This document shows, one piece after another, positions 17,101-25,035 of a stretch of DNA of 64,000 nt. The notes under the pieces are model-generated. The model made no database searches. It was not told where the DNA came from and worked only from the letters and a program-made list of their open reading frames with translations. The DNA is taken from assembly GCA_902384455.1 (NCBI GenBank), contig CABMCB010000094.1, forward strand, positions 53,305 to 117,304. The letters are read 5' to 3'. The stretch's first letter is position 1, and each line of letters begins with the position of its first letter. This DNA is from an uncultured archaeon (GTDB lineage: Archaea; Altiarchaeota; Altiarchaeia; IMC4; SCGC-AAA252-I15). The position numbers were made by a program, and so were the translations under genes.

Positions 17101-17126
17101 CCCAACAAGCCCCCCCTCATTTTCAT
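14121..17126 (-). CDS. Mucin-like surface protein with two lamin-tail domains
   Basis: A 1,001-aa protein. After a signal peptide (to about Ala27) comes a lamin-tail domain (LIFTEVMYNPAGSDSGREWVE, then GTPGKRNS). A Thr/Ser block of about 480 residues follows, then a second lamin-tail domain (IAFNEIMYNPPGDDYRTEY ... GTPGRKNH), a linker, and a membrane segment near residue 955 (LLTSGVLGASALAFLVFVAY) with a short cytoplasmic tail. The Thr-rich block probably forms an extended, glycosylated stalk. Lamin-tail domains occur in many secreted proteins and bind varied ligands. The start overlaps the preceding stop (ATGA). It is the last gene of the surface operon. Confidence 0.88.
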   Translation of the reverse strand: MKMRGGLLGLVVALLLCLMYPTLTSASLIFTEVMYNPAGSDSGREWVEVLNFGNESVNVSAWRLLEGGVKHKLEPIQYDTLLPGEYAVITDDPVKFITDYQQYNGILLDSSWDSLSNTGEPLALEENGSVKANLTYRNSWGGNGNNKSLEKKNMSAGDEEENWGESNTESGTPGKRNSITPEEQTTQKTTTTTETTTTTTSTVEPPTTIETTTSTTESTTTTLPDSATTTSIAESTTTTTESSTSTITPPAIESTTTTSTVLDETSTTKPTPTIETTTSTTETSTPTSTTESTTTTIPNPTTTTSIPEPATTTTETAASTKEPTSTTTATDPTTPTKPEEHTTTTSTLIESTTTSTAEIPPTTSQPESTTTSTIDTSTTTSTTETPTTSTQIDPTTTSTLTEDEPATTSTTDYTTTTKVESTTTTEQTAITSTTSLSQEATTTTTESTTTTTSTQTITSTTATTPTETSTTESFTTTTYSITTTTSSTTATSTTTITTSTITSSTITSTTTSTTSTTTTTTTLLDTTTTTTPTIPTTTQPTTTTSTTQTTSTTTTTTKTSTTTIQTTTTSSTTATSTTTTYTTTTTTVQPTTTTSITSTTQPTTTITSTTSTTTTLPITTTSSTTTSLPSTTSTTSSTTTSSTSTTTSTSTTTTSSTSTTSATSITSTTIYADIAFNEIMYNPPGDDYRTEYIELINTGDRYVDLTGWRIADDKGEDTLEIQTGSFPLVPPGGFAIITDKDTSLSFPPYVPHFTTEDNSLTNGGLPNTGKTLRILTPDGTQTDETTYSPEDGGNGNNRSLEKTDDNQWIESGFEGGTPGRKNHPTETLPETSVQDVPTPVHNETQEENQDSSPTTTPEVTTATSTTLREVKPTSNVSKSGEKKTVKSNVTEKKNKSTVDSTVPLPPAPSYDEEVNATAETGAEYSDSPVDTPIISGRAVGGNRLLTSGVLGASALAFLVFVAYAGRKITKTPVASNGKQNIFEGVFEARKCSDASDDELPF
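15130..16575 (-). repeat. Thr/Ser codon low-complexity tract
   Basis: About 1.45 kb inside the lamin-tail gene encodes runs of TTTTS, STTTT and similar. On the plus strand it reads as GTTGTNGTGG-like degenerate repeats. No exact long unit is repeated, so the tract probably grew by slippage and then diverged. It creates long stop-free readings on both strands. Confidence 0.85.
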
Positions 17127-17881
17127 GCCACCGTAATCTGACCGTTGACTAACTTCAGCGTCCTATACTGGCCAGTTCCCTGGTCTAGAATCTGGAATTC
17201 CCGGACTCGCACGATAGTGTTGTTACTCGCGTCAATGTTTCCGCGCACGGTCACATTCCCGTTCACGTCTAACCGCGAAACCGGAGTTGTCGTTCCCACG
17301 CCGACGTTGCCGTTGTATATTGTCAGGCGTTCCGCCCCCATCTGGATGAAGCTTATGTCGTCGTCCATATCGTTGTTGTTTGCGAGAACCAACTTAGTGT
17401 TTTCCCCACCCTCTGAATAGTATTTCAAGTAAGCATCGTCCCCCGAACCGCCCCACGCATTGTCCTTGAAGTTCAATCCATAACCTGCGGCAGGCTCAAT
17501 CCACCCGCCTGAGACACTCAATTTCTGACTTGGCGATGCTGTTCCCACTCCAACATTACCGTTCTTAAGGGTAACAGTCCGCGCCCAACCGGACGTTGGA
17601 TTACTGCGGTTGTACGCGTTATTTGTCCACAAGTTTCCGCCGTAAGAATCTGCAGCCACCGCAAAAGCCATGCCACCGTTGCTTGCTACAATATCCCCAA
17701 CAACGTCAACAGTCTTGCCGGGAGTCATTGTTCCCACACCTAAACTACCGTTAACTACGACGTTACCCCCAGCCGGACTTAAAAACAGGTTGCCCTCTTG
17801 GGTGGTAATCGTCCCTTCAGCAGCCGCGTAAACCGCTAAAGCCGCCAACACCAGTCCAATACACAGTTGCTTTTTTTTCAT
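17123..17881 (-). CDS. Secreted tail-fibre-like repeat protein
   Basis: About 252 aa with a signal peptide (MKKKQLCIGLVLAALAVYAA). The mature region contains repeated GNVGVGT-x-x-P blocks: VVNGSLGVGTMTPGKTVDV, KNGNVGVGTASPSQKLSV and YNGNVGVGTTTPVSRLDVNG. These resemble the beta-prism or head repeats of phage tail fibres and bacterial trimeric fibres. No S74 peptidase domain is seen. A GTG nine bases earlier could also start the protein. It sits between the PHP surface protein and the lamin-tail protein. Confidence 0.75.
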   Translation of the reverse strand: MKKKQLCIGLVLAALAVYAAAEGTITTQEGNLFLSPAGGNVVVNGSLGVGTMTPGKTVDVVGDIVASNGGMAFAVAADSYGGNLWTNNAYNRSNPTSGWARTVTLKNGNVGVGTASPSQKLSVSGGWIEPAAGYGLNFKDNAWGGSGDDAYLKYYSEGGENTKLVLANNNDMDDDISFIQMGAERLTIYNGNVGVGTTTPVSRLDVNGNVTVRGNIDASNNTIVRVREFQILDQGTGQYRTLKLVNGQITVA

Positions 17882-17916
17882 GTTTTTCACTTTTTATCCT
17901 ATCGTTTTTGTTCACC

Positions 17917-20900
17917 TCAGAATAGCCCTATTCCCCCGGCCCCCGGATCCTTTAGCGGAACCGGCGGCGCATAATCTTCTATCAAGCCGTCTTGAGTTGA
18001 AGTGAAAACCAATGTCCCGTAGTCAAGACTCAAGACGTTGTTGAGAACAAGTTTGCCAAAGACTGGGATAGACGGATCTTCGCATACGGTATTCACGTTT
18101 ATCCGCCAGTCTCCTGCCGCAGGCGGACTGCTCCCCAAGCAAGCCGACTGCGCGACATACTGCTTGTTGTAGTCAACTATGAAAGCCGACGGTCGAGTAA
18201 CGTGGATTATGTATCCTCTGCCGGGTGTTAGTTCAGTCAGGTTTTGTGTTTCTTGTGGGGGCTTTTTTGGGTCGAATGTGACGGAGCAGTTGGGTCCGAC
18301 TCCGCAGTCGTCTTTCTGCCATTGGATTATGTCGTATGCTCCGTCGAAGTCCGGTCCGAAGTTTGTTGCGTTGCCGTCGTGCAAGGAGGACAAAACGGAG
18401 TCTCTGAAAGGTTTGATTGGGCGAGCGTATTTTCCGGGGTAGCCTATCCAATACCAACCTGCGGCTGAAAAGTTGATCACCGTTGTCGTTGGCTCATATC
18501 CCAAAACCTTCATCGTACTGGGCTTATTGACCCACAATGAGAAGCCGGTTTTCTCGGAAACCTTATTGAAACCCTGACTTATCCACGAGGGAACAGTAGG
18601 ATTGAACGACGCCAGAGTCGCGGAAGAATCCGCAATCGGCCCAATTGTGAAGTCGTATGAGCCGTCGAAGCCGGGTCCGAAGTCGGTTGCGTTTCCTGTG
18701 TGGAGGCTTTTGAAGAATGAGTCGCCAAACGGCTTGAAGCTTGTGTTTAGTGGTATCAGCGGGATTGAGATGTATTTCCATCCGGTAGTGTTGAATTGTA
18801 TCACGAATTCCTTTACTCGCAGGTCTTTGATTTCTATTGTTTTGTTTTGGCTCCAGACGCCCCAGTTGCCTTTTGCGTCTTGCGCGCGGACTCTGTATGT
18901 GACGTTTCCTAAAGATTTGTTTTGCGTTTGCAGCAGGGGTATTTGGCTCGCGTAAGTCGTCTTGTTTTTGGCGTATTCCTCGATTTCGTAGGCGCTTATT
19001 CCGCTTCCGTCTGAAGAAGGCATCCACACTAACGTGACGTTGTATCCATCAACGAATCCACCAATGATTTCGGGGGTCGTCGGCGGTTTCATCAGGACTG
19101 CGCCCGCGTCCGAGACGGCACTTAACGCGTATTCTGGCGTGTTGTCTGCGTCTGCCGCCTGAACCCGCACGTAAAGATGCTCGCCTTCATGGGCTTCGGG
19201 AGCTTCTATTGCCGCCGTCCATAAGCCGCCTGCTTTCGCGAGTTTTTCTATGCCGTCGAATTTGCTTTGCGACACGTCGCTTGCGTTCCACCGGTACAAT
19301 ACGCGCGGCAGGTCCTGCGTCTCCTGTATTCCCTTAGTATCGTTGAATGTTGCGGCGATAATAAAGTTTCCGCCCGCATCAGCATCTCCAAAGGATAAGA
19401 CGGTAATGTTCGGCGGACTTACGTCGTCGTCGCCTATTTTGTATCCGCCACCGGGGTCGTCGTAGGGACTCCACTGGTACCCCCACCATGAATCGTAAGT
19501 GCGAATCCTCCAGTAGACTTTTTTGCCTTCGCATTCCTCTGAGAGCAGGAAGTTGGCGGGAGTCTTCCAGTTGTAGGGGCAGCTTCCAACGCAGTAATTG
19601 GACAAATCCACCCAACCGGTCCTGTGTAAGTCATCTACGCTTGTGTCTTGGCACCTGTAGAATAATCGCGCCTTTGTGACACTTGAGGGTAGTTTGAGGC
19701 CTATGAAGTAGGGTTGCGATGAGTTTGTTGGTGGGCGGTCTTCGATTGTGTCGAATTCAATCCACGTCGGCGGGTGAACTGGGATTTCAAGTATTTTATT
19801 TTTGTGTTCGTCCACCGCCCAGTCGTCGATTGTCACGTTGAGTTTTATGTACTGCGCTTTTTCTCCGTCGCCTACCTTACAGTTCGTCAGATTGTATACG
19901 TCTACGTGGTTTACGTCGACGTATTCATAGTCTCCTGCAGTGATTGCGCCTATGTGTTGGTATTGGGCTAATGTTTTTCTGACGCAGGGCCCTGCAGTCC
20001 ACACCTCAACGCTCACGTCTCCTCCGCTCTTTGCCCCCGTGTTCTCAATTTTCAGCGTGAAGTCGACTTCCTCGCCGGGGTTTACGTTGCCGTCTTCCGG
20101 ATTGTATCCTTCAGGTATAGCGTATGTTCCCCGCGCCTGCGCCGTCAACTCCAAATCAACAGCCTCAAAAAAAGGAGCAACAGAAACATTCACCCAAACA
20201 GGATTACTAAACGCAACAAAACCACCACCCCCAACCAAAACAACACGAAGATAATATGACTCATTAGTTGACAATGAAAATGGCAACACTTTACTCCCTT
20301 GTAGAGGTATATTCTGATATTCTTGCCATACAATTTCTTCAACTGGAAGAGCATCTAACTCCCTCTTTTTTCCTTTGAATACAGTGATACTACTCACGTT
20401 CCCAAACTCTGCCGTAGTATTCCACGTAAGTACAACCGTTGGTGTTCTGCCGTTTGGTATGTTTAATGTGTCTCCCATCCCCACGCCATCTGCCGTCAAT
20501 GTGACTGCCGGTCCGTCTGTCATATAACATCGGCCATTCTGGAGCGCGTCGTATATGCTCGACGGGTTGTTTGCGGCACGACAGCAGGTGCGGACGCGAC
20601 CGAAAGAGGATGTGTTGTCGCTGCTTTCTCCAGTGATTATTCTTCGCCGTAGAATGTTGAAGTCTCCGTGTGAGTCCGTCCCACCTATTGCATTGATGTG
20701 GCGGCTGAGATTTTCAGTTAGGAGGGTGCGCCATTTTTCGAGGACGAGGTCGCGGCTTTTTACGTTTTCAGTTGTGCGACCGTTCCAGAGTTGGATTCCC
20801 GCATAGTTAGGGAGGGTGTAGTCTTCGGATACATAATCTCCTATGTTTAGTTCGCCGTCGTTGAGGAACGTATATGGCATCGACGCAATCCACATGTCTG

Positions 20901-22020
20901 CTGCGGATTTGTTGATTCCCGCGAGTCGCGCGTATATAGGACCCAATCGCCCGCTAATTAGAAACAGATCTGAGCTGTTATTAGTTGGCGAAGATTGCCT
21001 AAATTCCAGTGGGTGTGCGTAGTAGGAGAATGCGCCGCTTTGCTTCAGGCTTGATAGCAGTAGGTAGAGGGGTAGAGTGCATGTTTGATTGAATGTTCCA
21101 TGTTCGTCTGGAATACAATTTTTTTCTCCAAAGCTGTCGCCGTCTCCGTATATTGCTTCTGTGTAGTTTTCCATCCGGTAGCCAAGTAGATGAACATACT
21201 TTCCTGCGCTGTTTTCCGCGCTGATTTCCTCTCCAACGAGGCATCTTACGCCGCCCTTGCCGTTGACGGCGGCGCATTCCTGCTTGAGATTCCCCCATTT
21301 ACCGAGTTCCGGCGGATTTTGACTGTCGAGGTCGAAGCTGTGGTCTGTAACGGCAAACCAGTCTAACCCTATAAGTTGCGCGGCTTCAGCTGAAGCGTTT
21401 ATAGTATTCCCCACTTCGGCGTAGTTGTCGGTGTATATAGTATGGAAGTGCGTATCGCCGCAGATGTAGCCGGGAATTGAGGGTATCCCATTTCCGTAGT
21501 GAACAGAAAGGGGATAATGCTCTTCAACATTGTTCCATAGTGTTGCAAGGGTTCCGTTGATTATGGAGCCGTTACCACTCAAAGTTCCTATACGGGACTG
21601 ACCGGATAAGATGACTGTGAAAGAATAGATGCCTAAGGTATTGTCTAATTTTAGCTCTGAACGTTTAACGTATACGGTCGTCATCCACGTTCTTTGTTGA
21701 ATAAACGCCGGGAGAACGCCGTTGAGGAAAGTCGATAGAAGGTTTCCGTTTCCGTCATAAAGTAGAAGTTGTGTGCCGTTGTTGTTTGCATCAAACACTG
21801 AAATGGAAGTTAGGTTAAGGAACTCAGTTCTTCCGAATTCGCTTGACGTTTTAACTACGATGCTGACTGGCATTAATTCTACGTTGGGTTGTATTCTCCA
21901 CGGCGCATCCGCGACCGCATACCACGAAGCAAAATTGCTGCTGTAAGCTGTTGCTTCCTGCGTGGCCCACAGAGCCGACCCGAAGGCTAGCGCTAAAGCT
22001 AACCAATTTTGTTCCTTCAT
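17917..22020 (-). CDS. Secreted PHP-domain metallohydrolase-like surface protein
   Basis: A 1,367-aa protein. The signal peptide ends near ATA (25). From about residue 185 a PHP domain of the CehA/McbA kind is visible: GDTHFHTIYTDN (His191, His193), FAVTDHSFD (Asp226, His227), VGEEISAE, YVHLLGY, YYAHPLEF and GGTDSHGDF. These supply the usual metal ligands of phosphoesterase-like hydrolases. Behind it lie Ig/fibronectin-like domains and two copies of a GWxxIxxP domain (NTTGWKYISIPL and SAAGWYWIGYPG, each followed by F[G/R]DS, SLHxGNATxFGPxFDG). It probably acts on a phosphate or carbamate ester outside the cell. The first about 45 residues match the small protein at 23933-24151. Confidence 0.85.
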   Translation of the reverse strand: MKEQNWLALALAFGSALWATQEATAYSSNFASWYAVADAPWRIQPNVELMPVSIVVKTSSEFGRTEFLNLTSISVFDANNNGTQLLLYDGNGNLLSTFLNGVLPAFIQQRTWMTTVYVKRSELKLDNTLGIYSFTVILSGQSRIGTLSGNGSIINGTLATLWNNVEEHYPLSVHYGNGIPSIPGYICGDTHFHTIYTDNYAEVGNTINASAEAAQLIGLDWFAVTDHSFDLDSQNPPELGKWGNLKQECAAVNGKGGVRCLVGEEISAENSAGKYVHLLGYRMENYTEAIYGDGDSFGEKNCIPDEHGTFNQTCTLPLYLLLSSLKQSGAFSYYAHPLEFRQSSPTNNSSDLFLISGRLGPIYARLAGINKSAADMWIASMPYTFLNDGELNIGDYVSEDYTLPNYAGIQLWNGRTTENVKSRDLVLEKWRTLLTENLSRHINAIGGTDSHGDFNILRRRIITGESSDNTSSFGRVRTCCRAANNPSSIYDALQNGRCYMTDGPAVTLTADGVGMGDTLNIPNGRTPTVVLTWNTTAEFGNVSSITVFKGKKRELDALPVEEIVWQEYQNIPLQGSKVLPFSLSTNESYYLRVVLVGGGGFVAFSNPVWVNVSVAPFFEAVDLELTAQARGTYAIPEGYNPEDGNVNPGEEVDFTLKIENTGAKSGGDVSVEVWTAGPCVRKTLAQYQHIGAITAGDYEYVDVNHVDVYNLTNCKVGDGEKAQYIKLNVTIDDWAVDEHKNKILEIPVHPPTWIEFDTIEDRPPTNSSQPYFIGLKLPSSVTKARLFYRCQDTSVDDLHRTGWVDLSNYCVGSCPYNWKTPANFLLSEECEGKKVYWRIRTYDSWWGYQWSPYDDPGGGYKIGDDDVSPPNITVLSFGDADAGGNFIIAATFNDTKGIQETQDLPRVLYRWNASDVSQSKFDGIEKLAKAGGLWTAAIEAPEAHEGEHLYVRVQAADADNTPEYALSAVSDAGAVLMKPPTTPEIIGGFVDGYNVTLVWMPSSDGSGISAYEIEEYAKNKTTYASQIPLLQTQNKSLGNVTYRVRAQDAKGNWGVWSQNKTIEIKDLRVKEFVIQFNTTGWKYISIPLIPLNTSFKPFGDSFFKSLHTGNATDFGPGFDGSYDFTIGPIADSSATLASFNPTVPSWISQGFNKVSEKTGFSLWVNKPSTMKVLGYEPTTTVINFSAAGWYWIGYPGKYARPIKPFRDSVLSSLHDGNATNFGPDFDGAYDIIQWQKDDCGVGPNCSVTFDPKKPPQETQNLTELTPGRGYIIHVTRPSAFIVDYNKQYVAQSACLGSSPPAAGDWRINVNTVCEDPSIPVFGKLVLNNVLSLDYGTLVFTSTQDGLIEDYAPPVPLKDPGAGGIGLF

Positions 22021-22037
22021 TTGCGTCCTCCCGCGGA

Positions 22038-22868
22038 CTAAACAAACTGGTGTAGTATCTCTACGTCATCCACCGTGCCCACAGTGGTCGAATCAATATA
22101 CTTCCCAGTGTTTGTTTTAAGTTTGAGTGTGATATTGAAAGGATGTCTGCTTGAATACTGGATAGAATAGGGTACTGTTGCTAATGCACATGGATCATCC
22201 GGCCCGCCCGCCCTATTAATATTCCAAAGAGAATCATTCACATACGCCTCTAGAGTCTGAAACCCTCGCCCCGTCACATTCACCGCAAAAACGTGAGAAT
22301 AAACCTTTTCGTCGCCCTGTAATTCATAAGCAGGATAACGCCGCACTACTACACTCGTTATTTTCCCTTCCGCCGGACACTGTGAGTAGGGATCCACATT
22401 GGGCCCGTAGTTTACTGTGAACTTGTCCAAAACTTTGTCGCCGTCTCGCAACTCCACAGTAATCGGATACGTGAGGCTGGTGTTGGCGACGCGAATGCGA
22501 TAAGAAGTGGTGATTGTATTAGAGAATTCTACGTTGACTACGTCAGGCTTTAAACTAAGGGTTTCTGAACGTAAGCCCCAATATTGAATCGACTCATCCC
22601 CAATAAAACCAGACGCCCAATTTGAACCATACGGTAAACCACGCAACTTAAACTGCAGACCATTAATCCATATTTCGTAGGGTACTTTACCATGACTAGC
22701 TCCAAGCACACCCTCCCCCACAGCAAAACTAATTATTGCGCCTCCTTCCTGTACTTGAGGATCACCGAACTTTACGTATTCACCCAAACAACCAGAAGAT
22801 GCTAGAACAACAACCAAGCTTACCGTCAAGACCGCCGTCAATTCCTTGCCACCACGTAATTGTTTCAT
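22038..22868 (-). CDS. Surface lipoprotein, tandem family member 1
   Basis: A 276-aa member of a four-gene tandem family. The signal peptide ends in the lipobox SSGC (Cys27). The mature part starts GEYVKFGDPQVQEGGAIISFAV and contains the family core YPITVELRDGDKVLDKFTVN, YGPNVDPYSQCPAEGKIT and a C-terminal TLKLKTNTGKYIDSTTVG. The repeated beta-rich pattern suggests two Ig-like domains outside the cell. The core is almost identical at DNA level in the neighbouring copies. No known family recognised. It follows a tiny secreted-protein gene. Confidence 0.8.
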   Translation of the reverse strand: MKQLRGGKELTAVLTVSLVVVLASSGCLGEYVKFGDPQVQEGGAIISFAVGEGVLGASHGKVPYEIWINGLQFKLRGLPYGSNWASGFIGDESIQYWGLRSETLSLKPDVVNVEFSNTITTSYRIRVANTSLTYPITVELRDGDKVLDKFTVNYGPNVDPYSQCPAEGKITSVVVRRYPAYELQGDEKVYSHVFAVNVTGRGFQTLEAYVNDSLWNINRAGGPDDPCALATVPYSIQYSSRHPFNITLKLKTNTGKYIDSTTVGTVDDVEILHQFV

Positions 22869-22886
22869 CGCATCTATCCCTTCAGT

Positions 22887-23048
22887 TTATTTAGTATTGC
22901 TTTTGATTAAGCCGCTAACTAAAGCAGCCGAACCCGACCAGACTCCCGCACCCAACGCAAAGTTGCTGTTGTATGCTGTCGCATTCTGCGCGGCCCCCAC
23001 AGCCAGTCCGAAGGCTAGCGCTAACGCTAACCAAGTTTGTTCCTTCAT
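22887..23048 (-). CDS. Tiny secreted protein (53 aa)
   Basis: Reads MKEQTWLALALAFGLAVGAA and continues QNATAYNSNF, ending SGLIKSNTK. It is a signal peptide with a mature part of about 28 residues. The signal peptide matches those of the PHP protein and of the 72-aa protein at 23933-24151, and the last nine residues (LIKSNTK) also occur in the latter. It has the conserved 14-base ribosome-binding element seven bases upstream. It may be a genuine small secreted peptide or a shrunken copy of a larger gene. Confidence 0.6.
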   Translation of the reverse strand: MKEQTWLALALAFGLAVGAAQNATAYNSNFALGAGVWSGSAALVSGLIKSNTK

Positions 23049-23073
23049 TTAGGTGTCCTCCCGCGGACTTTCT

Positions 23074-23901
23074 TTAGTTCAGGGGTTCGATTTCCTCCTC
23101 GGTTCTTGCGCCCACGACAACCGAGTCAATCAACCTCCCTGAAGGCGTTTTTAAAGTGAGATTAAAACTGAAAGGAAGAGTTCCAAAGTAATTCATAGAG
23201 TATGTTAAGTTCGCCCATTCACAGGGATTATCAGGTGGACTTGCTGGCGAAATCAAGTAATAACGAGAATCGAGGTATCCCTCCAAACGCCTAAACCCTT
23301 GACCATACGTATTGACAAAAAAAACAACTGAATACTCACTACCATTTTCTCCAATAGCATACCCCCGATACCTCTTCAATTTCACGCCCGTTATTTTTCC
23401 TTCCGCGGGGCATTCCAGGTACGGATTCACGTCCGGCCCGTAGTTTAACGTGAACTTATCCAACACTCTATCGCCGTCCCGCAACTCTACAGTAACTGGA
23501 TACGTTAGTGTTGTGTTGGCGACGCGAAGCCGGTACGATGTGACTGTGTGTCGCCATAGATTTACATTAATTGTGTCGTGTTCAGCATACAATTCAGGAT
23601 AAGACTGAGTACACCAGTAGTCAACCGCTTCTTTTTCTAGGTTGCCTTGCGCCCAGTAGGATCCAGGAGGACATCCTTCAGAAATCCAACGTCGCCCATT
23701 TAACCATACTTCCAACGACAAATCTTCACTGCTGTACCAATACCTTTGGTCTATCGCGTAGCTGATTATTGAACCCCCCTCTTGCACTTGCGGATCACCA
23801 AACTTAACGTACTCACCCAAGCAGCCAGAAGACGATAAAACAACAACTAAACTCACCGCTAAAATCACCGCCAACACCCTACCGCACCGTAAACGTTTCA
23901 T
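23074..23901 (-). CDS. Surface lipoprotein, tandem family member 2
   Basis: About 275 aa from the ATG at 23901 (an in-frame ATG at 23910 is also possible). The lipobox SSGC is at residue 27, as in member 1. The family core is YPVTVELRDGDRVLDKFTLN with YGPDVNPYLECPAEGKIT. The N-terminal third differs from member 1 (DQRYWYSSEDLSLEVWLNGR), while the C-terminal half (YRGYAIGENGSEYSVVFF, FGTLPFSFNLTLKT) is nearly the same as member 3. This is the mosaic expected from gene conversion. Function unknown. Confidence 0.8.
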   Translation of the reverse strand: MKRLRCGRVLAVILAVSLVVVLSSSGCLGEYVKFGDPQVQEGGSIISYAIDQRYWYSSEDLSLEVWLNGRRWISEGCPPGSYWAQGNLEKEAVDYWCTQSYPELYAEHDTINVNLWRHTVTSYRLRVANTTLTYPVTVELRDGDRVLDKFTLNYGPDVNPYLECPAEGKITGVKLKRYRGYAIGENGSEYSVVFFVNTYGQGFRRLEGYLDSRYYLISPASPPDNPCEWANLTYSMNYFGTLPFSFNLTLKTPSGRLIDSVVVGARTEEEIEPLN

Positions 23902-23932
23902 CGCATCCATCCCTTCAGTTAAATTACTTTGT

Positions 23933-24151
23933 TCATGCCGTAAATTGTACTTTAGTATTACTTTTGATTAAGTCGCTGACTACTACCGCAGCCAAATTCA
24001 GCCGGACTTCAACCCCCGGCTGTATTCTCCACGGCGCATCCGCGACCGCATACCACGAAGCAAAATTGCTGCTGTAAGCTGTTGCTTCCTGCGTGGCCCA
24101 CAGAGCCGACCCGAAGGCTAGCGCTAACGCTAACCAAAGTTTAAGTTCCAT
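23933..24151 (-). CDS. Truncated copy of the PHP-protein N-terminus (72 aa)
   Basis: Residues 6-45 (WLALALAFGSALWATQEATA and YSSNFASWYAVADAPWRIQP) are identical to the start of the 1,367-aa PHP protein. It then diverges into VRLNLAAVVVSDLIKSNTK and stops. Ribosome-binding element five bases upstream. Either a relic of a duplicated surface gene or a short secreted protein using the same leader. Confidence 0.6.
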   Translation of the reverse strand: MELKLWLALALAFGSALWATQEATAYSSNFASWYAVADAPWRIQPGVEVRLNLAAVVVSDLIKSNTKVQFTA

Positions 24152-24171
24152 CGTGTCCTCCCGCGGACTAT

Positions 24172-25017
24172 TTAGTTCAGGGGTTCGATTTCCTCCTCGG
24201 TCTTTGCGCCCACAACAACCGAGTCAATCAAACGCCCAGTCTGTGTTTTTAACGTGAGATTAAACGTGAACGGAAGAGTCCCAAAATAATTCATTGGGTA
24301 CGTTAAGTTCGCCCAGTCACAAGGATTATCAGGCGGATTAGCCGGCGAAATCAAGGAGTAGCGAGTATCAAGATAGCCCTCCAAATTCCTAAACCCTCGA
24401 CCATACGTATTAGCAAACAAAACAACAGAATACTCACTACCATTTTCACCAATAGCATAACCCCTATATCGCTTCAATTTAACGTCTGTTATTTTTCCGT
24501 CTGCGGGGCACTGCGGGTACGGGTTTACGTTGGGCCCGTAGTTTAGTGTGAATTTGTCTAAGATTTTGTCGCCTTCGCGCAATTCCACGTTAATCGGGTA
24601 TTTGACGCTGGTGTTTGCGATTCTAATGCGGAATGATGTTGTGATTACGTTGGAGAATTCTACGTTCACTATGTCCGGTTCAAGACTCACGCTTTGACCC
24701 CAAACAGCCCAATAATCCACAGGCTCTTCTCCAAGTTTGCCAGTCGCCCAGTAGGAGCCGGGCGGAAAAACACTACAACTCCACCTTCTACCGTCAATCC
24801 AAACTTCCCACGGCACATTACCTTTCCCGCCACCCAACACACGCTCCTCCACCGCAAAACTAATTATCTGCCCCCCCTCCTGAACCTGCGGGTCAACAAA
24901 ACGAACATACTCAACAAAAAACAACCAGTAAAAACCAACAACAAACAAACCCAAAATTATCAAGAAAACTAAACACAACCCCGCCACCACCCGCCATTTA
25001 CTTTTCATTGTATCCAT
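24172..25017 (-). CDS. Membrane-anchored tandem family member 3
   Basis: About 281 aa. Instead of a lipobox it has an N-terminal membrane anchor (VFLIILGLFVVGFYWLFFVE) leading straight into the family start EYVRFVDPQVQEGGQIISFA. Core segments are YPINVELREGDKILDKFTLN and YGPNVNPYPQCPADGKIT. I prefer the second ATG because it is six bases from the GGAGG element. The change from lipid to helix anchoring between near-identical paralogues is notable. Confidence 0.8.
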   Translation of the reverse strand: MDTMKSKWRVVAGLCLVFLIILGLFVVGFYWLFFVEYVRFVDPQVQEGGQIISFAVEERVLGGGKGNVPWEVWIDGRRWSCSVFPPGSYWATGKLGEEPVDYWAVWGQSVSLEPDIVNVEFSNVITTSFRIRIANTSVKYPINVELREGDKILDKFTLNYGPNVNPYPQCPADGKITDVKLKRYRGYAIGENGSEYSVVLFANTYGRGFRNLEGYLDTRYSLISPANPPDNPCDWANLTYPMNYFGTLPFTFNLTLKTQTGRLIDSVVVGAKTEEEIEPLN

Positions 25018-25035
25018 CATCGTCCTCCCGCGGAC

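Noticed and set aside
23080..24200. GGTTCGATTTCCTCC at two places, like a tRNA T-loop
   Set aside because: Both lie in the coding ends of the tandem paralogues, and no acceptor, D or anticodon arms can be formed.
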